38,864 nucleotides of DNA from Myxococcales bacterium (GTDB taxonomy: Bacteria > Myxococcota_A > Polyangia > Haliangiales > Haliangiaceae): contig JAAEPE010000195.1 of assembly GCA_024222395.1 (NCBI GenBank), positions 1 through 38,864 on the forward strand, in the 5' to 3' direction. The notes below the pieces were generated by a model that was not told the origin of the DNA, did not search any database, and saw nothing but the letters and a program-made list of their open reading frames with translations. The translations under genes and the position numbers were made by a program. Numbering within the stretch: the first letter of the stretch is position 1; each line of letters opens with the position of its first letter. This document shows, in pieces, positions 15,191 to 24,575 of the stretch.

Positions 15191-16456
15191 CTACAGAGAC
15201 TTGGCGCAACGAAAGCCTATCTCACGGCGGGTTTCCCCCTCTGCGAGTTCCCAGCGGGAACTAGATTTCGGCTCGATGCTTCGATCGCGAACCACCCGAT
15301 GTACCCCCGTCTTTGGCCCCAGTGGATCCTTGCTAGGGCTGTTGGCGTAATACTGGATGTCGTAGTAGTCGGCCACCCATTCCCGAGCATTGCCGGCCAT
15401 GTCACGGACACCATAGGGACTGCGCCCGGCGTCGCGCCCACCGACTGCTTTGGCATGTACTCCAAGGTTGGCCCGCGGAGGCGTTGGGGCCTCATTGCCC
15501 CACGGGTACAAGCGGCCATCGGTGCCTCGAGCGGCATTTTCCCATTCGGCTTCGGTGGGCAGGCGCTTCTTGCTCCAAGCACAAAACGCGCGCGCCTGTT
15601 TCCACGTGAGATGGGTGACGGGGAGCGTGGTGTTCTTACCGAGACGATAGACGGTCACGTCGTCCGCTGGCGGGCTGCACGCACCGGCGCGAATGCATGG
15701 CTCATACAATTTCCAACTGACCTCGTTCTCGTCAATTGCAAACTCGGAGAGTTCGACTCGATGTGCAGGCATCTCATCGGGGCTGCAGTGCTCTCCTCCC
15801 CGCGAACCATCACTCACGCAGCCCATGACAAACTCGCCCGCCGGAATCGCGATCATGCCCAGAGGTGCCGCTGCGGAGGACGTCCGAGCCGGATGGTAGT
15901 ACGAACTCGGATCGAAGAACTCGATTTGGCCGGCGAGCGTTTCGGCAGACTCGGCGCCAATCCCCGTGATGCGTACTTCGAGCTGATTTCCCGCCCAGTC
16001 GCAGACTCGACGAAACCCCTCTCCTACATCGTTCGGCGCCACGCAGGAGTGCTGGCCAATCTTCGCAGGTCGAGTAGCCAAGGCGGGCCACGCAAAATCA
16101 TATTGGCCCCGAACGTATTCGCTCAGCCCATCTTGAGCGAAGCATCTTAGAGTCACCGTCTTTGCCCCAGAAACGATGTGGAGTCTATCGATCTCCGCCG
16201 TAATGTAGCTCGGCTCTTTCCAAACACGTCGGCCATGCATGCGCAGGCGAACACCACAGGCCAACGACTCGAAGACTTGCTCTCTCGATTCGTCCACAGG
16301 CTCCGCCTCTTGTACCGGCCAAATTCGCACAGGACGAGTACGATGCACCTTCGACCCATCACCGACGGTACCGTATTCATTATTGCCCCAGCAGTACACC
16401 GTGCGATCTGCGAGCAATGCGCAGCTTGTAGATTCCCCTAGAGAAATCTGGGTCAC
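15191..16456 (-). CDS. RCC1 repeat plus FGE-sulfatase-like domain, C-terminal part of a split gene
   Basis: This is the downstream part of one gene cut by TGA 16577-16579; the same frame continues across the stop with CAIRKDQTLWCWGRNSDGQL, another RCC1 repeat. From the first GTG (16456) it encodes 421 residues: one RCC1 repeat (SCALLADRTVYCWGNNEYGT), a Cys-containing linker (about 50-200), and a formylglycine-generating-enzyme-like domain (about 202-420). The latter shows IPAGEFVMG, DENEVSWKLY, RLPTEAEWENAARG, LYPWGNE, GVRDMAGNAREW and IGFRCA. The usual RGGSW near the end is RDRSI, and catalytic Cys residues of true FGE are not visible, so it is likely a binding or structural member. The 3' end faces the phosphotransferase gene across 45 nt. 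Confidence 0.75.
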   Translation of the reverse strand: MTQISLGESTSCALLADRTVYCWGNNEYGTVGDGSKVHRTRPVRIWPVQEAEPVDESREQVFESLACGVRLRMHGRRVWKEPSYITAEIDRLHIVSGAKTVTLRCFAQDGLSEYVRGQYDFAWPALATRPAKIGQHSCVAPNDVGEGFRRVCDWAGNQLEVRITGIGAESAETLAGQIEFFDPSSYYHPARTSSAAAPLGMIAIPAGEFVMGCVSDGSRGGEHCSPDEMPAHRVELSEFAIDENEVSWKLYEPCIRAGACSPPADDVTVYRLGKNTTLPVTHLTWKQARAFCAWSKKRLPTEAEWENAARGTDGRLYPWGNEAPTPPRANLGVHAKAVGGRDAGRSPYGVRDMAGNAREWVADYYDIQYYANSPSKDPLGPKTGVHRVVRDRSIEPKSSSRWELAEGETRREIGFRCAKSL

Positions 16457-16576
16457 TCCCTCGAGCCCTTGAATTTGCTGTGGCGTATCGCGGTTGTCGG
16501 AGTCGCCGATGCCAAGCTGCCCATCACTGTTTCGCCCCCAGCACCAAAGGGTCTGATCCTTGCGAATCGCGCAGGT

Positions 16577-17527
16577 TCAGGAGTTGTGCGCTTCGATCGA
16601 TTGGACTCCAGTGATCTCAACCTGCGATGGATAGCCGAGGGAGGCGATTTGGAATTTGCGTGGCGGCACTGCCCCGACGCCCAGTTGGCCCTCATCGGCA
16701 CGCCCCCAGCAGTAGACACGCTCATCCGACGTGAGTGCGCAGGTGTGGAACGATCCAGAGGAGAGAGCAACAACATTGTCGAGCCCGCGAACATTGCGTG
16801 GAACCGACGACTCTCGGACTGCCGCGCCGAGCTGACCAAAGTTATTGATGCCCCAGCAGTCGACCCTGCCATCATCGAAGAGCGCGCAACTGTGGCGATG
16901 GCCAATGGCGACATCGCGAACTCCCCCCGGCAGGTCGAGCTTGGCTGGGCCTACATTGCGTGCAGAGTTCTCTTCGGTGGCTCCGGCAAGCCCGGGGGTG
17001 AGACTACCGTTGTGGCTATCGCCCCAACAGGTGGCTGCTCCATCTTCGAGAACACAGAGCGCACCAGAGCGTGAAACAAGTTCCCCCTTTGACGTGGCGT
17101 AGCGCAGTAGGGGTGTTTCGCTACTGCTACCCAACACACCTCGTTCAATCGTGCAGCCAATCTCGTCGTCCCGACCTTTGACACAAGTCGAGAGTGAGCC
17201 CAAGGCCAACTCGAAGACCGACTGCACTTGTGCGACTGCTACAGGCTTGGTTGTGCTCCGCGCATCATTGGTAAGTTCGACACCAAGTTGCCCCATGTGA
17301 TTGGCGCCCCAGCAGAGAAGCTCGCCCTCCTCGCGAACCAGACAGGCATGTGCCGCGCCAACACCAATTGCCACAGCATCGCTTTGCGGCGCCGCTCCGC
17401 CATTGCTGTCCTTCGCAGAGCGCGCCTTCAGCTCACTTGCGGGCGTGGGACGCGGCGTCCGCGTGCCGCAGCCAGGACCGAGAGTCACCAGGGCGAAGGC
17501 CAAGAATCGCATTGTGCACACGGCCAT
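16577..17527 (-). CDS. RCC1-repeat lipoprotein, N-terminal part of a split gene
   Basis: 316 residues ending at TGA 16577-16579. A lipoprotein signal peptide is present (MRFLAFALVTLGPGC, from the inner ATG at 17512 or with MAVCT in front from 17527). The mature part is a series of RCC1/beta-propeller repeats, each with a C-A/C-L-x-x and a CWG core: ACLVREEGELLCWGANHMGQ, LCVLEDGAATCWGDSHNG, SCALFDDGRVDCWGINNFG, TCALTSDERVYCWGRADEG. The fifth repeat is interrupted by the TGA and continues in frame in the downstream part, so the original protein was about 778 residues ending in an FGE-like domain. Such proteins are probably surface-exposed. The gene lies 65 nt after the NtrY-like kinase gene. 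Confidence 0.78.
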   Translation of the reverse strand: MAVCTMRFLAFALVTLGPGCGTRTPRPTPASELKARSAKDSNGGAAPQSDAVAIGVGAAHACLVREEGELLCWGANHMGQLGVELTNDARSTTKPVAVAQVQSVFELALGSLSTCVKGRDDEIGCTIERGVLGSSSETPLLRYATSKGELVSRSGALCVLEDGAATCWGDSHNGSLTPGLAGATEENSARNVGPAKLDLPGGVRDVAIGHRHSCALFDDGRVDCWGINNFGQLGAAVRESSVPRNVRGLDNVVALSSGSFHTCALTSDERVYCWGRADEGQLGVGAVPPRKFQIASLGYPSQVEITGVQSIEAHNS

Positions 17528-17592
17528 CAGCGTTTCTTAGCGGTGCCTCTCGGTCAAGAACAATCGCAACGGCATGCCCACTCGGATAACGT

Positions 17593-19347
17593 CTACGAGC
17601 GGAACCGCGGCATCGATGAGCTCATGCCGGCTGGACGGTTCTCCTCCCCAATTGCAGGCAACTCGACACTGAATCGAGCCCCGCCCAGTGGGCTTTGACT
17701 CACGCCGATCTTGCCATGGTGGTCGGACACGATGCGATGCGCGATGGCAAGGCCGAGCCCGGTGCCGCCGTGAGCGTGTTTGGTCGTGTAATACGGAGTG
17801 AAGAGCTTGTCGCGAGCCTCTGCGGAAACGCCGGTGCCATTGTCGTCAATGTGGATTGCGACTCCCTTGCCCTCGCGAGTGACTTCTGTCGTAACGCCGA
17901 CTGTGCCGTCCTCTGAATCACCAATGGCGTCCCGCGCATTCTCGATGAGGTTGAGCAGGAGCTGACTGAGCGTGTCCTTGTCTCCATCCACAAGAGGCAA
18001 GGACGCGGCGAAGTGCTTCTCGATATTGGTGCTCCCCGCGTAGAGCGCGAGCTGGGCGGTGATGAGGTCGGCGACATTGAGTGGAGTCTTCTTTGGCTTT
18101 GGCATCCGTGCGAATTCGGAGAACTCGGCAACGATTCGCTTGAGTCGCCCCGCCTCTTCCAAGACTGTCGCGGTGGCCTCCTCGAAGACCTCGTCGAAGG
18201 ACGGATGCTTCTTCTTGTAAGTCTTTCGGAGCGTCTCCATAGACATTTGAATTGGCGTTAGAGGGTTCTTGATCTCGTGGGCGAGACGACGAGCAATCTC
18301 CTGCCAAGCGGCAACCCTCTCGGCCATCATCAGCCTCTCCTTCGAGTCAGCAAGCTCGACCATCATGGTGTTGAGGGCCTCTGCGACCTCCCCTACCTCA
18401 TCGTTGCTTCGCGTCTGGACCTGGTGCTCGAGTTCGCCGCGGGAGACAGCGTGGGCACCTGCCACGAGAAAGTCGAGATCGCGAGTCATGCGCTTGGCCA
18501 CCCAGAATCCGAGCAAGAGTGAGATGAGAAGCGCTGCTAGGGCGAGCGCTGCGGAGTAGAGCGTCACCTTCTCAAGCACCGCGGGCAGAGCCTCGTTGAC
18601 GATACTCATCTCGACGCGCGCTATCTCCTTGCCCTGACGCCCCATAAGAGGAAATGAGAACCGTTCTGATTTCTCGCTCCACTCACCTTCTGAACTGACG
18701 ATTTCGCGTCCCCGAGGGTCGACGACTCGAAGTCTCACACCTTCGAGGCTGCGTACGGATTCGAAGACGGATGCGTCCACGCGGCGGGCACCGATGACGG
18801 AGACCGCAAAGTCGTCGTCTCGCAGTATACGAGCCGCCTCGAGAACCAGCACCTTCTTGATGCCTTGGCCTTCCAAGATGTTCTCCATCGCGTAATACGC
18901 CTGCCCTTCGCTCTCCCGGGCTGCCGCGCCAAGCGCCTCCGCCCGTTCTCCGAGCGCCGGAACGTAGTGGGGCGCATCGAGCACTCGATCTCGATGGTCG
19001 AGCAAATAAAGAATATCCAGCGAGAGCTGGCGCATCAGTGGCCCACCGGAATCGCTCAGGAGTTTCCGAGAGTCACTCTGCAGTGTGCCTTCGTGGATTT
19101 GCAGCTCTAGCAAGGTGCCGCCCGCGTATCCACTTTCGCGAGTCGCTAGCCCCGCCACTCGGCTCTCAACGTCGCCTTCAAGTACGGCCAATACGCGACG
19201 CATTTCCTTGGTGCTTACCGCCCGACCGCGGGCGGCGTCATCGCGTAGCGCGCCAGAGACGATGGAGCGAGTCACGAGAGCAGCGGCCGCAATTGGAATC
19301 AGCGCCGCAAAGCCGAACCAGAGAGTAAATCGTCCTCGAAGCTTCAT
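17593..19347 (-). CDS. NtrY-like membrane sensor histidine kinase
   Basis: 584 residues. TM1 about 8-30; a periplasmic sensor region of about 230 residues; TM2 about 262-284; HAMP about 282-336 (MTRDLDFLVAGAHAVSRGEL); HisKA with ARRLAHEIKNPLTPIQMSME (phospho-acceptor His357), the NtrY style; then NLIENARDAI, DDNGTGVS, FTPYYTTK and GGTGLGLAIAHRIV. It autophosphorylates on signal sensing and should pass phosphate to a separate regulator, but none is encoded here. It starts 3 nt after the substrate-binding protein gene, so the two are surely co-transcribed. This suggests that the periplasmic domain reads the state of that binding protein; that is inference. Confidence 0.9.
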   Translation of the reverse strand: MKLRGRFTLWFGFAALIPIAAAALVTRSIVSGALRDDAARGRAVSTKEMRRVLAVLEGDVESRVAGLATRESGYAGGTLLELQIHEGTLQSDSRKLLSDSGGPLMRQLSLDILYLLDHRDRVLDAPHYVPALGERAEALGAAARESEGQAYYAMENILEGQGIKKVLVLEAARILRDDDFAVSVIGARRVDASVFESVRSLEGVRLRVVDPRGREIVSSEGEWSEKSERFSFPLMGRQGKEIARVEMSIVNEALPAVLEKVTLYSAALALAALLISLLLGFWVAKRMTRDLDFLVAGAHAVSRGELEHQVQTRSNDEVGEVAEALNTMMVELADSKERLMMAERVAAWQEIARRLAHEIKNPLTPIQMSMETLRKTYKKKHPSFDEVFEEATATVLEEAGRLKRIVAEFSEFARMPKPKKTPLNVADLITAQLALYAGSTNIEKHFAASLPLVDGDKDTLSQLLLNLIENARDAIGDSEDGTVGVTTEVTREGKGVAIHIDDNGTGVSAEARDKLFTPYYTTKHAHGGTGLGLAIAHRIVSDHHGKIGVSQSPLGGARFSVELPAIGEENRPAGMSSSMPRFRS

Positions 19348-19350
19348 CGC

Positions 19351-20847
19351 TTAGTTTTTCGCGGCCTCTCCATGAAAGTGAATTGCCGGGTAGTCAACAG
19401 TATTCCCGGAGGATAGTGCGATGCCATGGACGTCGGTACGAATATGCAAACGCAAGCTCCTCCGAAAGAGCGGAACGATAGGAAGGTCCATCGCGAGTTG
19501 TCGTTCGATCGTCGGTCGGCTCTTCCCTGCCAGCCTGCGTGCCGTCTTGCCCTGCTTGCCAAGCACGAAGGCCTTGCGCAACTGCGCGAGGGGGGATGCT
19601 CCACTGGTAGCGAGCTGGCCTATGAATAGGTCGCACTCTCCCCCCCGACTCCGACTGGCAAAAACCCCCGCGCGAAGCGAGACGATTCGCGTGGTAATGC
19701 CATGCTGGAAGAGCGCGGCGGCTACGCGAGCGGCGATGATCGCATCATCGGGTCGGGTCGAGTTGACGATTAGCTGCAGGGATAGCGTCTTGGCCTCGAG
19801 CTGCGGGAAGCGTGCACTCAGAGACTTCAACAGGGAGCGAGCGACCGAGAGATTCGCCTGCAGAGCAAACGCCCTGGGTTCGCGCCGCGGAACGAGGATG
19901 GTGGTAGTCGGGACGACGGCTTCGCCGCTACCGATTTGCCTCATTCCCAGACGCCCGATCGAAGAGGACACCGCGCGGCGAAACTCCGCTTCCTTGGTAA
20001 TTGGTGAAGCACTTCCGAACCCCAGATACGAGAGCGCTTCGATGTCTTCTTCGACGCTGAGAGTGCGGTACTTGGGGCGATGCCCTGCAAAGGCAATACT
20101 GCCTCTTGCGGAAATGTGTGTAGTACCGGCTTCATATAGTCTGGCCTCCGCATCAGGGCTCACGTGCCACCGCATAACCAATTCGTCCAGATAGCCCCGA
20201 CCGGCAAAGTGGGCATCGAAGGCTGTGAGCGTGAGCGAACGACCACTGGAGGATCGCTGTTTGAAACGCCAGGCCCCAGTTCCAACCAGACGCCGCCAAC
20301 TCGGGGCAGAGCCTCGCGCGACAATTGAGCTATGCAAATCGGTGAGACGCTTCGCCAGATCGGGATCCGCACGGCGAAGCGTTAGGACAACAGTGTGGGG
20401 TTGCCCCTCTTCGACCTTGGCACCGGCTCGAATGGATTTGACTGGGCCCAGCATGAATCCCATCTCACTCTTTCGAAGCCGCTCTAGGCTTGAGGCAACG
20501 TCCTGGCCCCGTAATGGTGTGCCATCGTGAAAGGTCACCCCGGGGCGCAGGGCTATGACGACGCGTAGCGGGTCTCTGACGTCAGGCAGCTCAAGCGCTA
20601 GGTGCGGAACCACGACGGCACCGGCCCTCTTGTAGAGTGTGTCGAAGAGAAGTGCGACCACTGTCATGTCGGTATGAGTGCGCGCTGCGATTGGGTCGAC
20701 ACCGAGAGGCTCTTCGAGAAGTGAGGTCACCAGCGTCTGTCCATAGACAGGGCGGCTCTCCCCCGAGGCTTTTCCTGCGCGGGCCCCAACGAGAAGTGCC
20801 ACCAGAGCCACCAGAGCGACGCTCCTCAAAGCTAGTTTAGCTGCCAC
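19351..20847 (-). CDS. Family-5 (peptide/nickel-type) extracellular substrate-binding protein
   Basis: 498 residues with an N-terminal signal peptide (ALRSVALVALVALLVGARAG, cut near residue 28). SLLEEPLGVDPIAARTHTDM, LFDTLYKRAG, LRPGVTFHDGTPLRGQDVAS and YLGFGSASP follow the SBP family 5 order (OppA/DppA fold; FHDGxPxxAxDV is the signature). Such proteins bind peptides or other solutes in the periplasm. No ABC permease or ATPase gene is near, and no lipobox is seen. The GTG start overlaps the VCBS gene by 16 nt. Its place between a penicillin-binding protein operon and a sensor kinase suggests sensing of cell-wall peptides. Confidence 0.85.
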   Translation of the reverse strand: MAAKLALRSVALVALVALLVGARAGKASGESRPVYGQTLVTSLLEEPLGVDPIAARTHTDMTVVALLFDTLYKRAGAVVVPHLALELPDVRDPLRVVIALRPGVTFHDGTPLRGQDVASSLERLRKSEMGFMLGPVKSIRAGAKVEEGQPHTVVLTLRRADPDLAKRLTDLHSSIVARGSAPSWRRLVGTGAWRFKQRSSSGRSLTLTAFDAHFAGRGYLDELVMRWHVSPDAEARLYEAGTTHISARGSIAFAGHRPKYRTLSVEEDIEALSYLGFGSASPITKEAEFRRAVSSSIGRLGMRQIGSGEAVVPTTTILVPRREPRAFALQANLSVARSLLKSLSARFPQLEAKTLSLQLIVNSTRPDDAIIAARVAAALFQHGITTRIVSLRAGVFASRSRGGECDLFIGQLATSGASPLAQLRKAFVLGKQGKTARRLAGKSRPTIERQLAMDLPIVPLFRRSLRLHIRTDVHGIALSSGNTVDYPAIHFHGEAAKN

Positions 20848-21884
20848 AGCGTCACCCTTCCCGCCCGAGGCAGCCTCTCTGCCGCTACGAGTTCTTTGGC
20901 ACCATCACCATCAAAATCACCGGCGACGAGCGCGACGACGCCGTGTTCGAAGTCGCGCTCGAAAATAAGACGCCTCTGTCCTCCTCCTTGAGAAAAGACC
21001 TGCACCCGATCTTTGCCACCCCTAACCGCCAAACTCGTCGTGATAACCTCGGCGCTACCATCGTTGTCTAGGTCGGCAATCAAGTGCGCGTATCCAACGC
21101 CTGAGTAATTCGTAACAGCCGGAGAGCAAACATCAGCGCCACCCGCGCACCGCACCGAGAGCTCTCCTGCGACTGAGACATCACTCAGATAGCGCACCGC
21201 AGCGCCAGTGGGGTCCACCATGCCGCGGCTGCAGCGAGCTAGATAGAGTTTGGGGCTAAGCCCCGGCCCCACCCCCTGCGGCCACGTCGCGCGCTTGCCT
21301 AGAAAGTAGTTTCGCCCGAGGGCGGCCCGGATGGTGCCCGAGTCGCACAGTGGGTAGCCGGCAAATTCCGCGATTCGAACCAGGGCGCCGTCACGCCACG
21401 CATAGCTTCCACCCACGCCCTGCTCGCTGCTACGGGCTCGCAAAACGAGTTCTGACGTCGCAAGGCTCGGCGCCGGGTCCGCTACAGCGAGCATGCCAAT
21501 GGGATCTCGCGAGCGCGTCTTTGCAGGCGTTTCGGGAAGGCCTATCTTGCTTCGCACATCGAATAGACCGCGGCGTCGCGATAGTACCAACACTGACTTC
21601 GACGTCAGAGCAAGCAGCTCGTCGGGACCGTCGCCACCCAGATCTACCGCCGCCAAGTCTAGTAGCTCTCCTCCCAGTGCCCCAGACCAAATTCGCTGGG
21701 GTTTCCAGCGAACGGTCACGGGCGTCGGTGGCACGATCCGATGCGCTTCGATTAGTTCTTCCACCCGCGCATTTACGCGCTCCCACCAGTGGCGCAACCC
21801 CGCAGGAGAATCGATAGCTCCCGCCTCTGCAGTGCTGCCGGTTGTGAGGGCGAGAAGCAGGAGCAGGCCGCCAAGTCTCCTCAC
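20832..21884 (-). CDS. Secreted FG-GAP/VCBS-repeat protein
   Basis: 350 residues with a signal peptide (LGGLLLLLALTTGSTAEA, cut near residue 22). Three calcium-binding-like FG-GAP/VCBS loops are seen: VDLGGDGPDELLAL (about 81-94), ADLDNDGSAEVI (about 270) and GDFDGDGAKELVA (about 325), matching the D-x-D-x-DG pattern (the first is degenerate). The middle has Cys pairs (CDSG, ARCSRG, RCAGGADVCSP). The protein is probably a periplasmic or surface beta-propeller. Its GTG start overlaps the PBP stop by 4 nt (GTGA), so it is translationally coupled to the penicillin-binding protein. The function is unknown; a role as partner of PBP or binding protein is possible. Confidence 0.75.
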   Translation of the reverse strand: MRRLGGLLLLLALTTGSTAEAGAIDSPAGLRHWWERVNARVEELIEAHRIVPPTPVTVRWKPQRIWSGALGGELLDLAAVDLGGDGPDELLALTSKSVLVLSRRRGLFDVRSKIGLPETPAKTRSRDPIGMLAVADPAPSLATSELVLRARSSEQGVGGSYAWRDGALVRIAEFAGYPLCDSGTIRAALGRNYFLGKRATWPQGVGPGLSPKLYLARCSRGMVDPTGAAVRYLSDVSVAGELSVRCAGGADVCSPAVTNYSGVGYAHLIADLDNDGSAEVITTSLAVRGGKDRVQVFSQGGGQRRLIFERDFEHGVVALVAGDFDGDGAKELVAAERLPRAGRVTLWQLN

Positions 21885-24526
21885 GGCACTCCTGATACCG
21901 AGGGGGAGACAGGAGGAGTTAACACCTCAGGCGTTGGAATCGGAGCATCAAAATCGCCGTATTGGTCGAGGATGGCATCGTCGGCACCCACTTCATCGGC
22001 GGTCGGAGCAACCTCGGTGGGAGCGCTACCTTCTAAGAATACTTCCTTGTAGCTTCCCGCAACGACTCCATCGGCCGCGAGCAAGCCACTGGCTTCATCG
22101 ATGCGCAAGACCTCCACCCCTGGAGGCCGAGCGAAACGGGCAGTACGCGAACCAAGCTCTTTCATGATGTCGATAAAAACTGGCAGCGCCGTCCTGCTGC
22201 CACCTTCCTTCGACCCGAGTTCCTGGCGAAAGTCATCAAAGCCCACCCAAACGCCAATCACAACGTCGGGGCTCATGCCGACGAACCAAGCATCGCGCGC
22301 GTTGTTGGATGTGCCCGTCTTGCCCGCCAGGTCCATGCCCAGCACTGATGCCTTGGATCCCGTCCCCTTGGTCATGACAGTGCGCATCATGTCCACAACG
22401 ACATGAGCCACTTCGGGACGCAGAGCCTGAGTTCCGTCGGGCCCTTCGATCTTCACGCCACCGAGAGACTCAATAGCTCGTGGCGGGGCGTGCCTACCGG
22501 CGGCTGTAAAAGAGGCGAATGCGTTCGTGAGTTCCAGTGGTGTCACCTCGCCAGACCCCAAAGCCAGAGACAGCCCCTCGGGAAGCTCGCTCTGGATGCC
22601 TAGGGCATTAGCAAGCTCTCGGACGCGCTGCGGGCCGATGTCGTGGGCAACGCGAATCGCCACGGTATTTATCGACTTGTTGAGCGCGTGTCGAAGCCGA
22701 ACCGGACCGGCGAAGGCCCCCTTCTTGTAATTCTCAGGCTTCCACAAGTCGTAGACCTCTGGCGCATCATTCACGATGCTGGCCGCCGTGAAGTCGCCAC
22801 TGTCGATTGCCGCCGCGTAGACAAATGGCTTGAAGGTTGAGCCCGCTTGTCGCTTGGCCATGGTCGCGCGATTGAAGCCAGCGAGACGAGTATCGTAGCC
22901 ACCGATCAATGCTCGTACGCGGCGAGTCTTCGCATCAATGACAACCACGGCGCCCTCGGGCCCTGGAGCCAAGACAACCTGACGTGCCGAATGCTTGGCC
23001 TCGGTGTCTTCCCCCGCATTTCCGAGCATGACTCGAACCAGACTACCGCGAGGAAAGCGCTCGGAAGCGGCTTCCTTGTCCGGGTTGTATCGAGCTTCCA
23101 TATCACCGACGAGCAGCACGCCAGCCTTGAAGTCGCCAAGGTCTACGGTGATTTCTCCATCTTCATCGTGCGCCTTGACCACCACCGCACGATAGACCTT
23201 GCCCTTCTTCGGGCCCTTCTTCGGCAGTCGCTTGGCCATGCGCACAAGCTCGAGTTTGATCTTATTCTCACGCAGCTTCTTTATCGGCCAACCGTAGCCC
23301 TTGCGCTCGTCATACTTGCGCAGATTCTCCTGCAGGGCCTTTCGAGCCAGCTCCTGGACCTCGAGGTCTACAGTTACAACGACCTCTGCGCCAGATTCAG
23401 CCAGGCTCTCCTCGCCAATATTGTCTAATAGCTCGGCCTTTGCGAGTTCGACGAACTCTGGTGCTGATCCAACTTCGGGATTCGAATCGGCGACGACGGC
23501 GATTGGCTCATCGATCCAATGCTGAGCCTCTTCTTGCATGAGATAGCCATTGTGCATCATTTCCTGAAGCACATAGCTCTGCCGGTCCTTGGCTCGCTGG
23601 TGGTTCTTTGGTTTTTTGGGCGAGTAGTTGTTTGGGCCTTTGGGGAGCCCAGCCAAGAGGGCTGACTCTCCCACGTTGAGATCGCCGACATTCTTTCCGA
23701 AGTAGTAGCGAGCGGCTTCTTGCACTCCATAGCGCCCGTGCCCAAAGAAGATCTCGTTCGCGTAGAGCATCAAGATCTCTTCTTTGGAAAGAGCCTTCTC
23801 CATTCTTCGCGCTAGGAGAATCTCTTGAAACTTGCGTCGAAAGCTCCGCTCTGGCGTGAGCAGCAGATTCTTCACGACCTGCTGTGTGATTGTCGAGGCT
23901 CCCTGCTTCTTCTTGCCCTCACGCACGTTCACCAGAGCCGCGCGCACCATGCCGATGTAGTCGATGCCCTCGTGCTTCCAGAACCCCTTGTCCTCGGCGG
24001 AGATGAAGGCATTGACAAGGGAGTCGGGGAGCTCTTCAAACGTTACCCGTGATCGACGCTTCTCGAAAATCTCACCAATGAGTTTGCCGTCTGCGGTGAC
24101 AACCCGATTTACCTGTGCTGGTTTGTAGTCTCGCAGGTCTGCGATGCGCGGCAGGTTGGGGTCGGAACCGTAGTACCAGAGCATGCCTGCAAGCCCAGCT
24201 GTGCCGAGAGCGGCAAGTAGGAAGCCTGTAATGGCGCTCCACTTTGCTACGAGCAGCGCCCACTGGCCGCGGGTCCTTGGCGCACGCGTTCCACTCCCCG
24301 CGCTGCCCCTGCGCTTGGCTGAGCTCTTCTTGGTATTTGATTTGCTCTTAGGCTTCTTTCCCGTGCTCTGGCCAGCCGTACTCTTCGCGCCAGCCCCACC
24401 CTGGGAAACCGACTTCTTGGAGGGCCCGGGCCGCTTTTTCTTTGGGGATGGCGAGCCCGTAGGCTTCGCACTTCGGGCGTTCTTCGCCTTGGGCTTGGCC
24501 TTCCGAGTATTAGCTGCGGGTGTCAT
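21881..24526 (-). CDS. Class A penicillin-binding protein (PBP1A type) with long basic tail
   Basis: 881 residues. It polymerises and cross-links peptidoglycan. The cytoplasmic N-terminal tail (1-88) is Lys/Ser/Ala/Pro-rich with 18 Lys in the first 80 residues and no acidic residue. TM about 92-117. GT51 domain (about 140-320): EDKGFWKHEG with catalytic Glu178, GASTITQQVVKNLLLT, RKFQEILLARRME and NEIFFGHGRYGVQEAARYYFG. Transpeptidase domain: S563-TFK (SxxK), S618-IN (SxN), KTG at 736-738. A Pro-rich acidic C-terminal tail follows. The operon continues with the VCBS, binding-protein and kinase genes. The ATG 24526 is the first start and lies 118 nt after the TrmH gene. Confidence 0.95.
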   Translation of the reverse strand: MTPAANTRKAKPKAKNARSAKPTGSPSPKKKRPGPSKKSVSQGGAGAKSTAGQSTGKKPKSKSNTKKSSAKRRGSAGSGTRAPRTRGQWALLVAKWSAITGFLLAALGTAGLAGMLWYYGSDPNLPRIADLRDYKPAQVNRVVTADGKLIGEIFEKRRSRVTFEELPDSLVNAFISAEDKGFWKHEGIDYIGMVRAALVNVREGKKKQGASTITQQVVKNLLLTPERSFRRKFQEILLARRMEKALSKEEILMLYANEIFFGHGRYGVQEAARYYFGKNVGDLNVGESALLAGLPKGPNNYSPKKPKNHQRAKDRQSYVLQEMMHNGYLMQEEAQHWIDEPIAVVADSNPEVGSAPEFVELAKAELLDNIGEESLAESGAEVVVTVDLEVQELARKALQENLRKYDERKGYGWPIKKLRENKIKLELVRMAKRLPKKGPKKGKVYRAVVVKAHDEDGEITVDLGDFKAGVLLVGDMEARYNPDKEAASERFPRGSLVRVMLGNAGEDTEAKHSARQVVLAPGPEGAVVVIDAKTRRVRALIGGYDTRLAGFNRATMAKRQAGSTFKPFVYAAAIDSGDFTAASIVNDAPEVYDLWKPENYKKGAFAGPVRLRHALNKSINTVAIRVAHDIGPQRVRELANALGIQSELPEGLSLALGSGEVTPLELTNAFASFTAAGRHAPPRAIESLGGVKIEGPDGTQALRPEVAHVVVDMMRTVMTKGTGSKASVLGMDLAGKTGTSNNARDAWFVGMSPDVVIGVWVGFDDFRQELGSKEGGSRTALPVFIDIMKELGSRTARFARPPGVEVLRIDEASGLLAADGVVAGSYKEVFLEGSAPTEVAPTADEVGADDAILDQYGDFDAPIPTPEVLTPPVSPSVSGVP

Positions 24527-24575
24527 TTCGAGGGGACTAGGACCTTGTGCAAGAGAGAGGGCACAGTACTAACGC

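Noticed and set aside
15167..16150. 327-codon plus-strand frame opposite the FGE-like domain
   Set aside because: It is a shadow of the minus-strand domain, whose FGE-like motifs are clear.
16577..16579. TGA as a selenocysteine codon
   Set aside because: The position in the RCC1 repeat is not a cysteine or redox site, and no selenocysteine gene or clear SECIS hairpin is seen.
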